Shown piece after piece: positions 15,030 to 24,859 of a DNA stretch of 64,000 bases. Origin of the DNA: Spirosoma panaciterrae DSM 21099 (GTDB lineage Bacteria > Bacteroidota > Bacteroidia > Cytophagales > Spirosomataceae). Made by a program: the position numbers and the translations under genes. Positions within the stretch are counted from its first letter, which is position 1. The number at the start of each line of letters is the position of its first letter. The notes beneath the pieces are model-generated. The model ran no database searches, was not told the DNA's origin, and worked only from the letters and a program-made list of their open reading frames with translations. Location of the stretch: positions 1-64,000 of the forward strand of contig NZ_KB893184.1 in the NCBI RefSeq assembly GCF_000374025.1, written 5' to 3'.

Positions 15030-17519
15030 ATGATATTTGATAAAGAATTAACAACCCGTTTATTGATGACCGATTTTGATTCGGATAATTTAGAGATTGT
15101 TCCGCTCGGATCACCGGAGGGGTTAGATGAAGACTATGAGTTACCGGCCAATCTCCCCATTCTGCCGGTTCGTAATACGGTATTGTTTCCGGGTATGGTT
15201 ATACCCGTTACGGTCGGTCGTGCCAAGTCGATTCGATTGGTGAAACGTGCCTATAAAGGCAATCGGATTATTGGCGTAGTGGCTCAACTCAATCAACAGA
15301 AAGACGAGCCAACGGTCGATGATTTGTATCGATTTGGAACGGTAGCCTACATCATCAAAATGATTACGCTGCCTGATGGTAATATTACGATTATTATTCA
15401 GGGTAAAAAGCGGTTTGAGATCCAGCAGATTACGCAGGAAGAACCGTTTATGACAGCTCAGGTCAAGCAAATCGATGATTCCTTCCCGAACGTAAATAAG
15501 AAAGAAGGGAAAGCATTGCTGCAGTCGCTGAAAGACGCGGCTTATAAAATTCTGCGGCTGAATCCCGAAATTCCTCAGGAAGCTCGTATTGCGCTGGATA
15601 ACATCGAAAGCTCAACGTTTCTACTCCACTTCCTGTCGTCGAACCTGAATGCCGATGTAGCGGATAAACAGCGCCTTCTTGAACTGATCGATGGCAGCCA
15701 GCAGGCTAGTTTGCTGCTCGAATTCATGCTTCGGGAGGTACAGTTGCTCGAACTGAAACGGGAAATCCAGTCGAAAGCTTCGTCGGACCTCGACCAGCAA
15801 CAGCGCGACTACTACCTGCGCCAGCAGATGAAAGTATTGCAGGACGAGCTGGGTATGGATAATCCCGACCGGGATATTGACGAGTTGCGCATGAAAGCCG
15901 ACCGTAAAAAATGGTCGACCGAAGTACGTGGTCATTTTGATAAGGAGCTTAACAAGCTGCAGCGGATCAACCCGATGGCACCGGAGTACCCGGTAACCAT
16001 GAACTACGTCGAGCTAATGGTCGATCTGCCCTGGAACGAATACACCAAGGACAATTTCGACCTGAAACGGGCGCAGAAAATTCTGGATACCGACCACTTC
16101 GGGCTGGAGAAAGTGAAGGAGCGGATTATTGAATACCTTGCCGTTCTGAAGCTGAAAAACGATATGAAGGCCCCGATTTTGTGCCTGTATGGCCCTCCGG
16201 GTGTGGGTAAAACCTCGCTGGGTAAATCGGTAGCCAAAGCGCTTGGCCGCAAATACAGCCGGATGGCGCTGGGTGGTGTACACGACGAAGCCGAAATTCG
16301 GGGCCACCGGAAAACCTACATCGGGGCTATGCCGGGCAAAATCATTCAGAACATTCGGAAATGCGGTACGGCCAATCCGGTGTTTATTCTGGACGAAATC
16401 GACAAGGTAAGTTCCGACTTCCGGGGTGACCCATCATCGGCCCTGCTCGAAGTGCTTGATCCTGAACAGAACTCGACGTTTATGGACAACTACCTCGAAA
16501 CGGAATTCGATTTGTCGCGGGTATTGTTCATTGCAACGGCCAACTCGCTCGATACCATTCACCCAGCCCTTCGCGACCGGATGGAGGTGATTGATATTGC
16601 AGGATATACCGTTGAGGAGAAAGTACAAATTGCAAAGAAATACCTGATTCCCAAACAGCGTAAAGACCACGGCCTGAAGCCTAAAGATCTGGTTATTGAC
16701 GATAAAGCGATTCTACGTATTATCGAAGGTTACACACGTGAGTCGGGTGTTCGGAATCTGGAACAGAAAATTGGTGCCTTGGTGCGAAAAGTGGCTAAAT
16801 CCATCGCGATGGAGGAAGAATATAGCCACACCATCAAAGCGGCCGACATTCCGAAACTGCTGGGGGCTGAGATTTTCGACAAAGAGCTTTATGCCGACGA
16901 CGATATTGCAGGCGTTGTAACTGGCCTTGCCTGGACACAGGTGGGTGGTGAAATCCTGCTGATCGAATCCAGCTTAAGTCGAGGCAAAGGTGTACTGACT
17001 TTATCGGGCCAGTTGGGCGATGTCATGAAAGAGTCGGCCATTACGGCACTCTCGTATCTGAAAGCGCATGCCGACGATCTGGATATCGATTACCGGATTT
17101 TCAATCACTACGATCTGCATATTCACATTCCGGCTGGAGCCGTTCCAAAAGATGGCCCATCGGCTGGTATTACCATGCTGACGTCGATGGCTTCAATCTA
17201 TACGCAGCGAAAGGTGAAGCCTTATATAGCCATGACGGGCGAGGTAACTCTGCGTGGTAAAGTGTTGCCGGTAGGAGGGATCAAAGAGAAAATTCTGGCT
17301 GCCAATCGGGCAGGGGTTAAAGAAATTATTCTCTGCTCGAAAAATCGGAAGGATATTGAAGAAGTCAATCAGACCTACATCAAAGACCTGAAATTCCATT
17401 ACGTCGATACGGTCGATCAGGTGCTGAGTACGGCTTTGCTTCCCGGTAAGGTTGGTAAGCCCATGAAGTTCATCCTTCCCGAAGAAAAAGAACAACGGGA
17501 AGTAGAGAAAGTATACTAA
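15030..17519 (+). CDS. lon: ATP-dependent protease Lon
   Basis: Lon is a hexameric AAA+ serine protease that removes misfolded and regulatory proteins. The 829 residues show the N-terminal substrate domain ([19 protein letters not shown], about 43-61), Walker [10 protein letters not shown] (about 387-395), Walker [10 protein letters not shown] and the protease domain with catalytic serine in KDGPSAGIT (about 710) and lysine about 43 residues later ([10 protein letters not shown]). An alternative start lies at 15066 (MTDFDSDN). A short hairpin CTGCCACACTGGCAG (15008-15022) sits directly before the ATG at 15030 and could affect initiation. Confidence 0.97.
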   Translation: MIFDKELTTRLLMTDFDSDNLEIVPLGSPEGLDEDYELPANLPILPVRNTVLFPGMVIPVTVGRAKSIRLVKRAYKGNRIIGVVAQLNQQKDEPTVDDLYRFGTVAYIIKMITLPDGNITIIIQGKKRFEIQQITQEEPFMTAQVKQIDDSFPNVNKKEGKALLQSLKDAAYKILRLNPEIPQEARIALDNIESSTFLLHFLSSNLNADVADKQRLLELIDGSQQASLLLEFMLREVQLLELKREIQSKASSDLDQQQRDYYLRQQMKVLQDELGMDNPDRDIDELRMKADRKKWSTEVRGHFDKELNKLQRINPMAPEYPVTMNYVELMVDLPWNEYTKDNFDLKRAQKILDTDHFGLEKVKERIIEYLAVLKLKNDMKAPILCLYGPPGVGKTSLGKSVAKALGRKYSRMALGGVHDEAEIRGHRKTYIGAMPGKIIQNIRKCGTANPVFILDEIDKVSSDFRGDPSSALLEVLDPEQNSTFMDNYLETEFDLSRVLFIATANSLDTIHPALRDRMEVIDIAGYTVEEKVQIAKKYLIPKQRKDHGLKPKDLVIDDKAILRIIEGYTRESGVRNLEQKIGALVRKVAKSIAMEEEYSHTIKAADIPKLLGAEIFDKELYADDDIAGVVTGLAWTQVGGEILLIESSLSRGKGVLTLSGQLGDVMKESAITALSYLKAHADDLDIDYRIFNHYDLHIHIPAGAVPKDGPSAGITMLTSMASIYTQRKVKPYIAMTGEVTLRGKVLPVGGIKEKILAANRAGVKEIILCSKNRKDIEEVNQTYIKDLKFHYVDTVDQVLSTALLPGKVGKPMKFILPEEKEQREVEKVY

Positions 17520-17524
17520 ACGGG

Positions 17525-17602
17525 TGTATGGTGTATGATAGATGAAGTAGTGATTGGTTTCTGATTAGAATGCCTTATACGTCCTATATCATACACCATA
17601 CA
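17525..17602. repeat. Inverted repeat in the lon-epimerase gap
   Basis: TGTATGGTGTATGATA (17525-17540) pairs perfectly with 17587-17602 over 16 bp, with a 46-nt spacer. It lies 5 bp after the lon stop, and the second arm ends 19 nt before the next start. The GTATGATATAGGATG vocabulary recurs at 44127-44191 and 47094-47166. Confidence 0.8.
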
Positions 17603-17621
17603 GTCTACATCATACATCCAG

Positions 17622-18872
17622 TTGGTGCTTGATTTTCAGAAACTTTCTGCTCAGTATCAGCAGGCGCTACTGCGTCAGGTAGTGCCGTTTTGGCTTAAAC
17701 ATAGCCAGGATGCGCAGTGCGGAGGGTATTTCGATGCATTGACCACAACAGGTGAAGTCATTGAAGGAGACAAATCCGTTGTGCTGCAGGCCCAGCAGAC
17801 ATGGGCATTTGCCTGGCTCTATACAACATTCGACGGCCAGACCATCTGGCTCGATCAGGCCCGGCAGGGGGCTACGTTTCTGAGTCAGTTTGCGCATGAT
17901 GAATTACTAAGCTGTTATGCGCAACTTGACCGACGTGGACGCCCGGTTGCTCCTTCCAGCGATTGCTCCCCTGATGCTTATGTTGTGATGGCCTATGCGC
18001 AGATGTTCCAGGCTACGGCTGAAGATGAATGGGCAATGCTGGCCAGGCAAACGTTTTCAGGTATCTTTCAACGCCGGGAAATTGCCCGACAAGCCATTTC
18101 AACGAATTCGGAACAATACCGCCTAACTCGTCACTTGGCCGAAGCGTTGGCCGTACTGAAAGCTACGGTAGCCATGCAGCCACTTCTGGACGAAGAATCC
18201 TGGAAGCAAGCGATTGAGTCCATCGTTCAGGAAATTATGCATGAGTTTGTTGATCGGCGGACAGACATCCTTCGTGAATGCATCCTGCCTGATGGTGGCT
18301 TTCTGAATACTCCCGAAGGTCGTCGATTGAACGTCGGTCTGACGTTTCAGGCGGCTAACTACCTGCTCGATCTGTATGCCGAAGCCACCCGGTCAAAAAA
18401 TGGATTAACTGGCCTGGTTACTCGTAAAGTGGTTTCGCAGGTTGTGGCCTGGTGTCAGCAGATGTGCGAGCAGGGATGGGATGAAGCTACGACGGGGCTG
18501 AGTCCCTCTATTGATTTTAAAGGGCAGTCGATTACCTTTCCTGATTTGCAGCAAAAATGGGCCTGGGTGCATGTGGAGGCCCTTTCAGCCCTTTTAAAAT
18601 CCTATTACCATACTACCAATGCCGATTGTCTGAAGTGGTTTAAGCGTATTCACGATTATACGTTCCAGCATTTCCCTGACCCCAAAACTATAGGCTGGCA
18701 TCTGGTCATCGATACACAGGGACAACCTCTGTTAAGGGCCAAAGTAATTCCGACCGTCGGCTGCTATTCGCTCATTCGTTGCCTGACCGAAACGGCCCAG
18801 CTTCTGCCTGCCTGTGAGCAACTAAAAACCAGCCCGCAACCTGGGCGCTCTCGTATCTCGCTTAATTCATAA
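17622..18872 (+). CDS. N-acylglucosamine 2-epimerase (AGE) family sugar epimerase
   Basis: This 416-residue protein of the AGE/cellobiose 2-epimerase family has an (alpha/alpha)6 barrel. Recognisable parts are [18 protein letters not shown] near residue 22, [15 protein letters not shown] and, in the C-terminal half, [16 protein letters not shown] and [14 protein letters not shown]. The family interconverts sugar epimers at C2, for example GlcNAc/ManNAc or cellobiose; the substrate cannot be fixed here. No ATG is available: the frame opens with TTG at 17622 or GTG at 17625 after an inverted repeat. It is transcribed after lon, with a 102-bp gap. Confidence 0.8.
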   Translation: MVLDFQKLSAQYQQALLRQVVPFWLKHSQDAQCGGYFDALTTTGEVIEGDKSVVLQAQQTWAFAWLYTTFDGQTIWLDQARQGATFLSQFAHDELLSCYAQLDRRGRPVAPSSDCSPDAYVVMAYAQMFQATAEDEWAMLARQTFSGIFQRREIARQAISTNSEQYRLTRHLAEALAVLKATVAMQPLLDEESWKQAIESIVQEIMHEFVDRRTDILRECILPDGGFLNTPEGRRLNVGLTFQAANYLLDLYAEATRSKNGLTGLVTRKVVSQVVAWCQQMCEQGWDEATTGLSPSIDFKGQSITFPDLQQKWAWVHVEALSALLKSYYHTTNADCLKWFKRIHDYTFQHFPDPKTIGWHLVIDTQGQPLLRAKVIPTVGCYSLIRCLTETAQLLPACEQLKTSPQPGRSRISLNS

Positions 18873-18911
18873 GTGTGCGCGACGATCTATACTGATTTGG
18901 GCGATATTCAC

Positions 18912-18919
18912 TACTTTTG
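18912..18919 (+). promoter_or_regulatory. Putative -7 box for icd
   Basis: TACTTTTG at 18912-18919 matches TAnnTTTG and lies 47 nt before the chosen icd start at 18967. A TTG occurs at 18897-18899, but with a spacing shorter than usual. Confidence 0.35.
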
Positions 18920-18966
18920 CGACCAAGTTTTTGTATCGTTTTCAATCGTTTATAGAACCAAGTCCA

Positions 18967-20193
18967 ATGGAGAAAATTAAGGTAGCGAATCCGGTTGTCG
19001 AACTGGATGGCGACGAAATGACCCGTATCATCTGGAAATTCATTAAAGATAAGCTGATTCTGCCCTACGTTGACGTTGATATTAAATATTACGACCTCGG
19101 CATCGAATACCGCGACGAAACCAACGACCAGGTAACGATTGATGCGGCCAATGCCATTAAAGAATACGGTGTCGGTATCAAATGTGCTACCATCACGCCC
19201 GACGAAGACCGTGTGAAAGAATTCAATCTGAAGCAGATGTGGAAATCGCCGAACGGTACCATTCGGAACATTCTGGATGGTACGGTGTTCCGTGAGCCGA
19301 TTGTGATGAGCAACGTTCCCCGTCTGGTCGTAAACTGGAAAGCACCGATCATCGTAGGTCGTCACGCGTTTGGCGATCAGTATCGGGCTACGGATTTCGT
19401 GGTACCTGGTAAAGGTAAACTGACCATGAAATTTGAAGGCGAAGACGGTACTGTACAAGAGTATGACGTATTCAACTTCAAAGGTCCGGGTGTAGCCATG
19501 GGCATGTACAACGTCGATGAATCGATCAAAGGGTTTGCCCGTTCGTGCTTCAACGTGGCCGTTCAGAAAGGCTGGCCGCTGTACCTGTCGACCAAAAATA
19601 CCATCCTGAAAAAATACGACGGTCGTTTCAAAGATATCTTCCAGGAAATCTACGAAACCGAGTTCAAAAGCACAGGCGTACATTACGAACATCGCCTGAT
19701 CGACGACATGGTAGCTTCGGCCCTGAAATGGGAAGGAAACTTTGTATGGGCTTGTAAGAACTATGATGGTGATGTTCAGTCGGATACGGTTGCTCAGGGC
19801 TTTGGTTCGCTGGGTCTGATGACGTCTGTTCTGCTGACACCCGATGGCAATACGATGGAAGCTGAAGCGGCTCACGGTACCGTAACCCGTCACTATCGCG
19901 AATACCAGAAAGGAAATAAAACCTCGACCAACCCGATTGCATCGATCTACGCCTGGACCCGTGGACTGGCGTTCCGTGGTAAACTGGATGGCAATCAGGA
20001 ATTGATCGATTTCGCTAATGCACTCGAAGACGTTTGCGTTGAGACTGTTGAAAGCGGAAAAATGACCAAAGACCTGGCTCTGTCGGCATTCCCTGATGTG
20101 AAGAATCTGGTGGCTGGTGAACACTACCTGTATACTGAAGACTTCCTCGAAGCGCTGGATACCAACCTGAAAGCGAAACTGAACCGGGATTAA
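18967..20193 (+). CDS. icd: NADP-dependent isocitrate dehydrogenase, type II
   Basis: This enzyme oxidises isocitrate to 2-oxoglutarate with NADP in the citric acid cycle. From the ATG at 18967 ([20 protein letters not shown]) it has 408 residues, the length of the homodimeric eukaryote-like type II enzymes. Substrate-loop and metal residues appear in [19 protein letters not shown] and in [20 protein letters not shown], and the cofactor region is [15 protein letters not shown]. An upstream extension to a TTG at 18931 overlaps the promoter region and is rejected. A hairpin terminator lies downstream at 20291-20323. Confidence 0.97.
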   Translation: MEKIKVANPVVELDGDEMTRIIWKFIKDKLILPYVDVDIKYYDLGIEYRDETNDQVTIDAANAIKEYGVGIKCATITPDEDRVKEFNLKQMWKSPNGTIRNILDGTVFREPIVMSNVPRLVVNWKAPIIVGRHAFGDQYRATDFVVPGKGKLTMKFEGEDGTVQEYDVFNFKGPGVAMGMYNVDESIKGFARSCFNVAVQKGWPLYLSTKNTILKKYDGRFKDIFQEIYETEFKSTGVHYEHRLIDDMVASALKWEGNFVWACKNYDGDVQSDTVAQGFGSLGLMTSVLLTPDGNTMEAEAAHGTVTRHYREYQKGNKTSTNPIASIYAWTRGLAFRGKLDGNQELIDFANALEDVCVETVESGKMTKDLALSAFPDVKNLVAGEHYLYTEDFLEALDTNLKAKLNRD

Positions 20194-20194
20194 A

Positions 20195-20271
20195 CTGATT
20201 TTGGGATTTTCAGGATTTTGCTAGAGCGCTTCTTTGAAGCGAAAACAAAATCCTGAAAATCCCAAAATCAG
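20195..20271. repeat. 26-bp perfect inverted repeat after icd
   Basis: 20195-20220 (starting CTGATTTTGGGATTTTCAGG) is perfectly complementary to 20246-20271. The 25-nt spacer contains a second small hairpin, CGCTTC-TTT-GAAGCG. It starts 1 nt after the icd stop. It is followed by a separate terminator, so termination is probably not its only role. Confidence 0.85.
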
Positions 20272-20290
20272 CTAAATCCCGGTTCAGACG

Positions 20291-20323
20291 GTGCCGCTCT
20301 CAAGTAGGGCGGCACTTTTCTTT
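20291..20323 (+). terminator. Rho-independent terminator for icd
   Basis: GTGCCGCTCT (20291-20300) pairs with AGGGCGGCAC (20306-20315), including one G-U pair, around the loop CAAGT. TTTTCTTTTCTTT follows. Confidence 0.85.
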
Positions 20324-20350
20324 TCTTTGATAGACTAAACTCGTTTAATC

Positions 20351-20758
20351 ATGAAACAACTGCTTATACTTGCGGCATTAGCGCTCTTTTCGGTTACTAC
20401 AAACGCGCATACACTTAATGGCGATCCGCCCGTAAAAACGATGAAAAGTAATTCCGTTCAGCATATTGTGCTCTTCAAATTTAAGCCTGAAACGACGCCC
20501 GAAAAAGTGAAGGAAATCGTAGCGGCTTTTGAAGCGCTGCCCTCAAAAATTAAGGAAATCAAAGGGTTTCAGTGGGGAACCAACAATAGCCCTGAAAACC
20601 ATGCCCATGGTTTAACCCATGCATTTATCCTGACATTCGATTCAGAAAAAGACCGCGATGCCTACCTGCCTCACCCAGCTCATAAAGAGTTTGGTAAAGT
20701 AGTGGGTCCCTGGATTGGTGATCTGACAGTCGTTGACTTTACGAATCAGGCGAAATAG
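20351..20758 (+). CDS. Secreted Dabb (stress-responsive alpha/beta barrel) protein
   Basis: The protein has 135 residues: a signal peptide (1-19, cleavage near TNA/HTL) and then a Dabb domain from about residue 35. The domain begins VQHIVLFKFKPETTPEKVKE and ends with HPAHKEFGKVVGPWIGDLTVVDF. Dabb proteins are dimeric ferredoxin-like barrels; some are aldolase- or heme-related, most are uncharacterised. Secretion of a Dabb domain is common in Bacteroidota. It is convergent with glpK, with a long inverted repeat between them. Confidence 0.85.
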   Translation: MKQLLILAALALFSVTTNAHTLNGDPPVKTMKSNSVQHIVLFKFKPETTPEKVKEIVAAFEALPSKIKEIKGFQWGTNNSPENHAHGLTHAFILTFDSEKDRDAYLPHPAHKEFGKVVGPWIGDLTVVDFTNQAK

Positions 20759-20776
20759 AATAAGGCTATATACTTG

Positions 20777-20867
20777 CTTTTGTCATCCCGACAGAGGTGG
20801 GATCTTAATGTATCCTGAATGTGAGTAAGGACACTTTAAGATCCCTCCTCCGTTGGCATGACAAAAG
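20777..20867. repeat. Inverted repeat of the TTTTGTCATCCC type between Dabb gene and glpK
   Basis: 20777-20808 pairs with 20836-20867 over 32 nt with four mismatches. The arm begins CTTTTGTCATCCCGACAGAG. The right arm ends exactly next to the glpK stop codon (20868-20870). The two genes converge, so the structure may end transcripts from both sides. Confidence 0.85.
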
Positions 20868-22367
20868 TTATTCTTCCCAACCGAATGAGCGTTCGATGGC
20901 TTTTTGCCAACCGCGCATGAGTTTGGCTCGTTGGGATTCTTCCATAGCGGGTTCATAGGTTTTAGCAATGCCCCAGTTCTGCCGTAAATCGTCGAGGTTT
21001 TGCCAATAACCGACGGCCAACCCGGCAGCATAAGCGGCTCCCAACGCTGTGGTTTCGGTCATGCGGGGGCAAATAACGGGACGGTCGAGTACGTCGGCCT
21101 GAAATTGCATCAGCAACGAATTGACCACCATACCTCCATCGACCCGGAGCGAACTGAGCGATACACCTGCATCCTGCTCCATAGCCCGGACGACATCGAC
21201 CGTCTGATAGGCGGTTGCTTCCAGAACCGCTCTTGCCAAATGCCCTTTGTTGACAAAACGCGTTAACCCGGCAATAACCCCCCGCGCATCGGCTTTCCAG
21301 TGGGGAGCATAGAGGCCCGAAAACGCCGGAACGAAGTAAGCTCCGCCGTTATCGTCAACGGATCGGGCCAGCGTTTCGATGTCCGTACTTTTCTTAATGA
21401 TACCCAGGTTATCACGTAGCCATTGTACCAGCGCTCCCGTAATGGCTACACTGCCTTCGAGTGCGTAGTGAACGGGCTCATTTTGAAATTGATAGGCTAC
21501 CGTAGTAAGCAATCCACAGGTTGATGTACGTAGTTCTGTCCCCGTGTTCATGAGTAGGAAACAACCCGTTCCGTAGGTGTTCTTTGCCTGACCGGGCTCA
21601 TAACAGGTTTGACCAACCAGCGCGGCCTGTTGATCGCCCAGAATACCCGCCACCGGAACCCCCGGCAGAACTTCCGAAACTACATTGCCGTATACCTCAC
21701 TGCTTGGGCGAATCTGAGGAAGCATAGTACGAGGAACCGTAAAGTCGCGTAGTAAGTCATCATCCCAGTTCAGGGTTTGGAGATTCATAAGCTGGGTTCG
21801 GCTGGCGTTGGTTACGTCGGTCAGGTGCAGCCCACCTTGTGAGCCCCCCGTCAGGTTCCAGACGACAAACGTATCCATATTGCCAAACAAAGCATCGCCC
21901 CGTTCGGCATCTTCCCGCAAACCGGGCACATGATCCAGCAGCCATTTAAGTTTCAGCCCACTGAAGTAGGTCGCTAAGGGCAAACCCGTCTGCGATCGAA
22001 ACCGATCCTGGCCGCCATCCGCAGAATATTGATTAACCAGATCGGCTGTTCTCATATCCTGCCAGACAATCGCATTATAATACGGTTTGCCCGTTCGGCG
22101 GTTCCAGACGACCGTCGTTTCGCGTTGGTTCGTAATACCGACGGCAGCAATATCCTGTACTGATAGCTTTGCTTTTATTCGCGCTAAAGCAATCACTTCG
22201 AGCGTATTTTTCCAGATTTCTTCGGGATCGTGTTCGACCCAGCCTGGTTGTGGATAGATTTGTTTGTGTTCTTTCTGGGCCAGCGAAACAATCTGACCTT
22301 GCCGGTCGAATACGATGCAACGGGTACTGGTTGTTCCCTGGTCGATGGCGGCTATATAGGAGGGCAT
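20868..22367 (-). CDS. glpK: Glycerol kinase
   Basis: GlpK phosphorylates glycerol to glycerol 3-phosphate, trapping it in the cytoplasm. The 499-residue protein begins [20 protein letters not shown] with the FGGY-family phosphate motif [46 protein letters not shown] and [20 protein letters not shown] are all conserved glycerol-kinase segments. It is divergent from the alditol-oxidase-like gene (77-bp gap), and an aquaglyceroporin gene lies beyond that, forming a glycerol/alditol group. No glycerol-3-phosphate dehydrogenase is in the window. Confidence 0.97.
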   Translation of the reverse strand: MPSYIAAIDQGTTSTRCIVFDRQGQIVSLAQKEHKQIYPQPGWVEHDPEEIWKNTLEVIALARIKAKLSVQDIAAVGITNQRETTVVWNRRTGKPYYNAIVWQDMRTADLVNQYSADGGQDRFRSQTGLPLATYFSGLKLKWLLDHVPGLREDAERGDALFGNMDTFVVWNLTGGSQGGLHLTDVTNASRTQLMNLQTLNWDDDLLRDFTVPRTMLPQIRPSSEVYGNVVSEVLPGVPVAGILGDQQAALVGQTCYEPGQAKNTYGTGCFLLMNTGTELRTSTCGLLTTVAYQFQNEPVHYALEGSVAITGALVQWLRDNLGIIKKSTDIETLARSVDDNGGAYFVPAFSGLYAPHWKADARGVIAGLTRFVNKGHLARAVLEATAYQTVDVVRAMEQDAGVSLSSLRVDGGMVVNSLLMQFQADVLDRPVICPRMTETTALGAAYAAGLAVGYWQNLDDLRQNWGIAKTYEPAMEESQRAKLMRGWQKAIERSFGWEE

Positions 22368-22444
22368 AAAGAGTATAGGGATATTCGTTTAGGCTTGTAA
22401 TATTGTCGAAATATCCAATTAGTTTAGCGAAAAACCCTATAACC

Positions 22445-23791
22445 ATGCAAAAAAGAACCTTTCTCAAGTTGTCGTCTACACTAATGGCTACTCCGTTATT
22501 GTCGCCACTGGTTAGCTGGGTGGCCGACGAAAAAATCAGAAACTGGGCTGGTAATTACGAGTATAGCACTACCAAACTCACCAAAGCCAGGTCAATTCAG
22601 GAAGTACAGGACTTTATCAAAAAACAGAATAAACTAAAAGTACTGGGTACGCGCCACTGTTTCAATGGGATAGCTGATAGCAAAAACCAGTTCATTTCGC
22701 TGACGGAGATGGACGATGTGATTTCACTGGATACCAAAGCCAAAACCGTAACCGTCGATGCCAGTATGAAGTATGGTCAACTGGCTCCGTATCTGGACAA
22801 AAAAGGGTTTGCGCTTCATAACCTGGCCTCGTTGCCGCATATATCCATAGCGGGTGCCTGTGCTACGGCTACTCATGGATCCGGAGTGAAAAATGGAAAT
22901 CTGTCTACGGCCGTTGCGGCTATGGAAATCGTGACGGCCAAAGGGGAAATACGGACGCTCTCTCGCGCTAAAGATGGCGACGCTTTCAAAGCGGCTGTAG
23001 TACACCTGGGCGGTTTAGGAGCCGTGACCAAAATCACTCTTGATATTCAGCCAACGTTCCAGATGCGGCAGGATGTGTACGAAAACCTTCCACTGGCGCA
23101 GCTTCAGGAGCATTTTGACGCCATTATGTCGAGCGGCTATAGCGTAAGTCTGTTTACCGACTGGCAGAAAAAGCGCGTAAATGAGGTCTGGATTAAGCGG
23201 AAGATTGAAGCAGGAAAAACGCTGGAGGCCAAGCCGGAGTTTTACGGGGCCAAACGGGCTACGAAGAACCTGCACCCCATTGCCGAGCTGTCGGCGGTAA
23301 ATTGCACCGAGCAGATGGGCGTTCCGGGACCCTGGTACGAGCGGTTACCACACTTCCGAATGGGTTTTACGCCGAGCAGTGGAAAAGAATTGCAATCGGA
23401 ATATTTTGTAGACCGGAAAAATGCCGTTGAGGCAATCCTCGCCGTTGAGCGACTGAATAAGTTTGTAAGTCCTCACCTGATGATCACCGAACTGCGTACC
23501 ATCGATGCCGATAATCTGTGGATGAGTCCCTGCTACAAACGTCCGAGCCTGGCCATTCACTTTACCTGGAAACAGGATTGGCCTTCGGTCAAAAAGGTAT
23601 TACCTATGATCGAGAAAGAATTGGCTCCGTTCAATACCCGGCCACATTGGGGCAAGCTGTTTACCATCGCGCCTAAACAGCTACAGGCGCGTTACGAGAA
23701 AATGCCGGAGTTTAAGAAAATGCTGACCGACTACGACCCTCAGGGAAAATTCCGCAACGCCTTTCTGGATACCAATATTTTCGGAAGCTGA
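22445..23791 (+). CDS. FAD-linked alditol oxidase-like oxidoreductase (exported)
   Basis: This flavoenzyme of 448 residues belongs to the VAO/ALO group. The start at 22445 gives MQKRTFLKLSSTLMATPLLS, an export signal with KR before a hydrophobic stretch; the frame upstream lacks a better start. GTRHCFNGIADSKN holds the histidine that binds FAD covalently in Streptomyces alditol oxidase. ISIAGACATATHGSGVKNG is the second FAD segment, and the C-terminal part carries the ALO domain. Likely substrates are polyols such as xylitol, sorbitol or glycerol, with oxygen as acceptor and peroxide as product. The position between glpK and a glycerol channel gene fits polyol use. L-gulonolactone-type lactones are the alternative. 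Confidence 0.85.
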   Translation: MQKRTFLKLSSTLMATPLLSPLVSWVADEKIRNWAGNYEYSTTKLTKARSIQEVQDFIKKQNKLKVLGTRHCFNGIADSKNQFISLTEMDDVISLDTKAKTVTVDASMKYGQLAPYLDKKGFALHNLASLPHISIAGACATATHGSGVKNGNLSTAVAAMEIVTAKGEIRTLSRAKDGDAFKAAVVHLGGLGAVTKITLDIQPTFQMRQDVYENLPLAQLQEHFDAIMSSGYSVSLFTDWQKKRVNEVWIKRKIEAGKTLEAKPEFYGAKRATKNLHPIAELSAVNCTEQMGVPGPWYERLPHFRMGFTPSSGKELQSEYFVDRKNAVEAILAVERLNKFVSPHLMITELRTIDADNLWMSPCYKRPSLAIHFTWKQDWPSVKKVLPMIEKELAPFNTRPHWGKLFTIAPKQLQARYEKMPEFKKMLTDYDPQGKFRNAFLDTNIFGS

Positions 23792-23834
23792 GGTTGTTGA
23801 GGACATAAACTTTGAGAACTATAACACAGAGCTA

Positions 23835-23888
23835 CACAAACAAAAATGAGATCCACAGAGCGCTCTGTGGATCTCATTTTTGTTTGTG
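23835..23888. terminator. 54-bp perfect palindrome, bidirectional terminator
   Basis: 23835-23861 is exactly complementary to 23862-23888, with no spacer; the centre is CAGAGCGCTCTG. Both arms carry A/T tracts (CAAAAATGAG / CTCATTTTTG). It lies between convergent genes, so it can stop transcription from both directions. Confidence 0.85.
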
Positions 23889-23897
23889 GTATAGCCT

Positions 23898-24623
23898 TTA
23901 TAGCGCGAATCCACGAATCAGCAGGCCCCCCACAATCGCACCAACGATTGGACCAACAACGGGTATCCAGGCGTAGCTCCAGTCGGATGAGCCTTTACCT
24001 GAAATTGGTAGAATAGCATGGGCCAGTCGTGGGCTTAAATCACGGGCGGGGTTAATCGCGTACCCCGTTGTACCTCCCAGCGAAAGACCAATACTCCAGA
24101 CCAGAATACCAACCAGATAAGGACCAACCCCTATAGCTAGTTCGCCAAGATTTTTTGATGAAATACCCGCTAAGCCCAGAATGAGAACCAGGGTGCCTAA
24201 AGCTTCGCTTAGGAAATTAGCCCCTGTTGAACGAATGGCTGGCCCAGTCGAAAAACAAGCCAGTTTATCGCCGGGGTTGGGTGTGGCTGCCCAATGGGGG
24301 AGATAATGTAACCAGACGAGGGTAGTGCCCAGAAAAGCACCGATCATTTGAGCCGTAATATAGGGCACAACATGGCTGAAATCGTTGGTGGCGACAGCAA
24401 ATGCGATCGTAACGGCCGGGTTCAGATGCGCGTCGGTGCTGCCGAACGCTTTAGCCACGAAAACCCCCATCGTAACCGCAAACGCCCAGCCTGCTGTAAT
24501 AACGATCCAACCCGCCGATTCACCTTTGGTTTGTTTTAAAACTACGTTGGCGACTACGCCGTTACCTAATAACAGCAGCACCATTGTGCCAATTAATTCA
24601 CCTAAAAATGGAGAGGTGTGCAT
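23898..24623 (-). CDS. glpF: Aquaglyceroporin (MIP family, GlpF-like)
   Basis: This is a six-helix channel of 241 residues for glycerol and small polyols. The two half-helix motifs are LNPAVT (67-72) and INPARD near residue 196. The Asp after the second NPAR is typical of glycerol-conducting rather than water-only channels. GYAINPARDLSPRLAHAILP matches GlpF-like proteins. It lies near glpK and the polyol oxidase gene; the three probably serve uptake and use of glycerol or alditols. Confidence 0.93.
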   Translation of the reverse strand: MHTSPFLGELIGTMVLLLLGNGVVANVVLKQTKGESAGWIVITAGWAFAVTMGVFVAKAFGSTDAHLNPAVTIAFAVATNDFSHVVPYITAQMIGAFLGTTLVWLHYLPHWAATPNPGDKLACFSTGPAIRSTGANFLSEALGTLVLILGLAGISSKNLGELAIGVGPYLVGILVWSIGLSLGGTTGYAINPARDLSPRLAHAILPISGKGSSDWSYAWIPVVGPIVGAIVGGLLIRGFAL

Positions 24624-24636
24624 GATGAAGACAATC

Positions 24637-24725
24637 GTCGATAGCCAAAGTCGTCAGGCAATGGTCAGAAAAAGACACGGGTAAGTCCCTACTGACCTAT
24701 CGACTGACGACCATTGGCTAATGAC
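24637..24725. repeat. Imperfect inverted repeat between glpF and the MDR gene
   Basis: 24637-24668 (GTCGATAGCCAAAGTCGTCA...) pairs with 24692-24725 with a few mismatches and gaps. It lies between divergent genes, so it is not a simple terminator. It shares words with 30311-30405. The rest of 24726-24859 shows no clear element beyond A/T-rich stretches. Confidence 0.7.
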
Positions 24726-24859
24726 TTGATTTCGAGGTTTAGGAATAGTTTATGCAAATTAAATTATATTTTTGGCCCGAATCCAAATCCGAGCTATAAA
24801 AGTCCCTGGATTATCTGTTACTCAACAAATTTAGTATTCTTTAACTCGCTTCGTAGCAA

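Noticed and set aside
18862-20124. 420-residue open frame on the minus strand opposite icd
   Set aside because: It is the codon shadow of a highly expressed, codon-biased gene. It has no recognisable domain, and icd itself matches its family along the full length.
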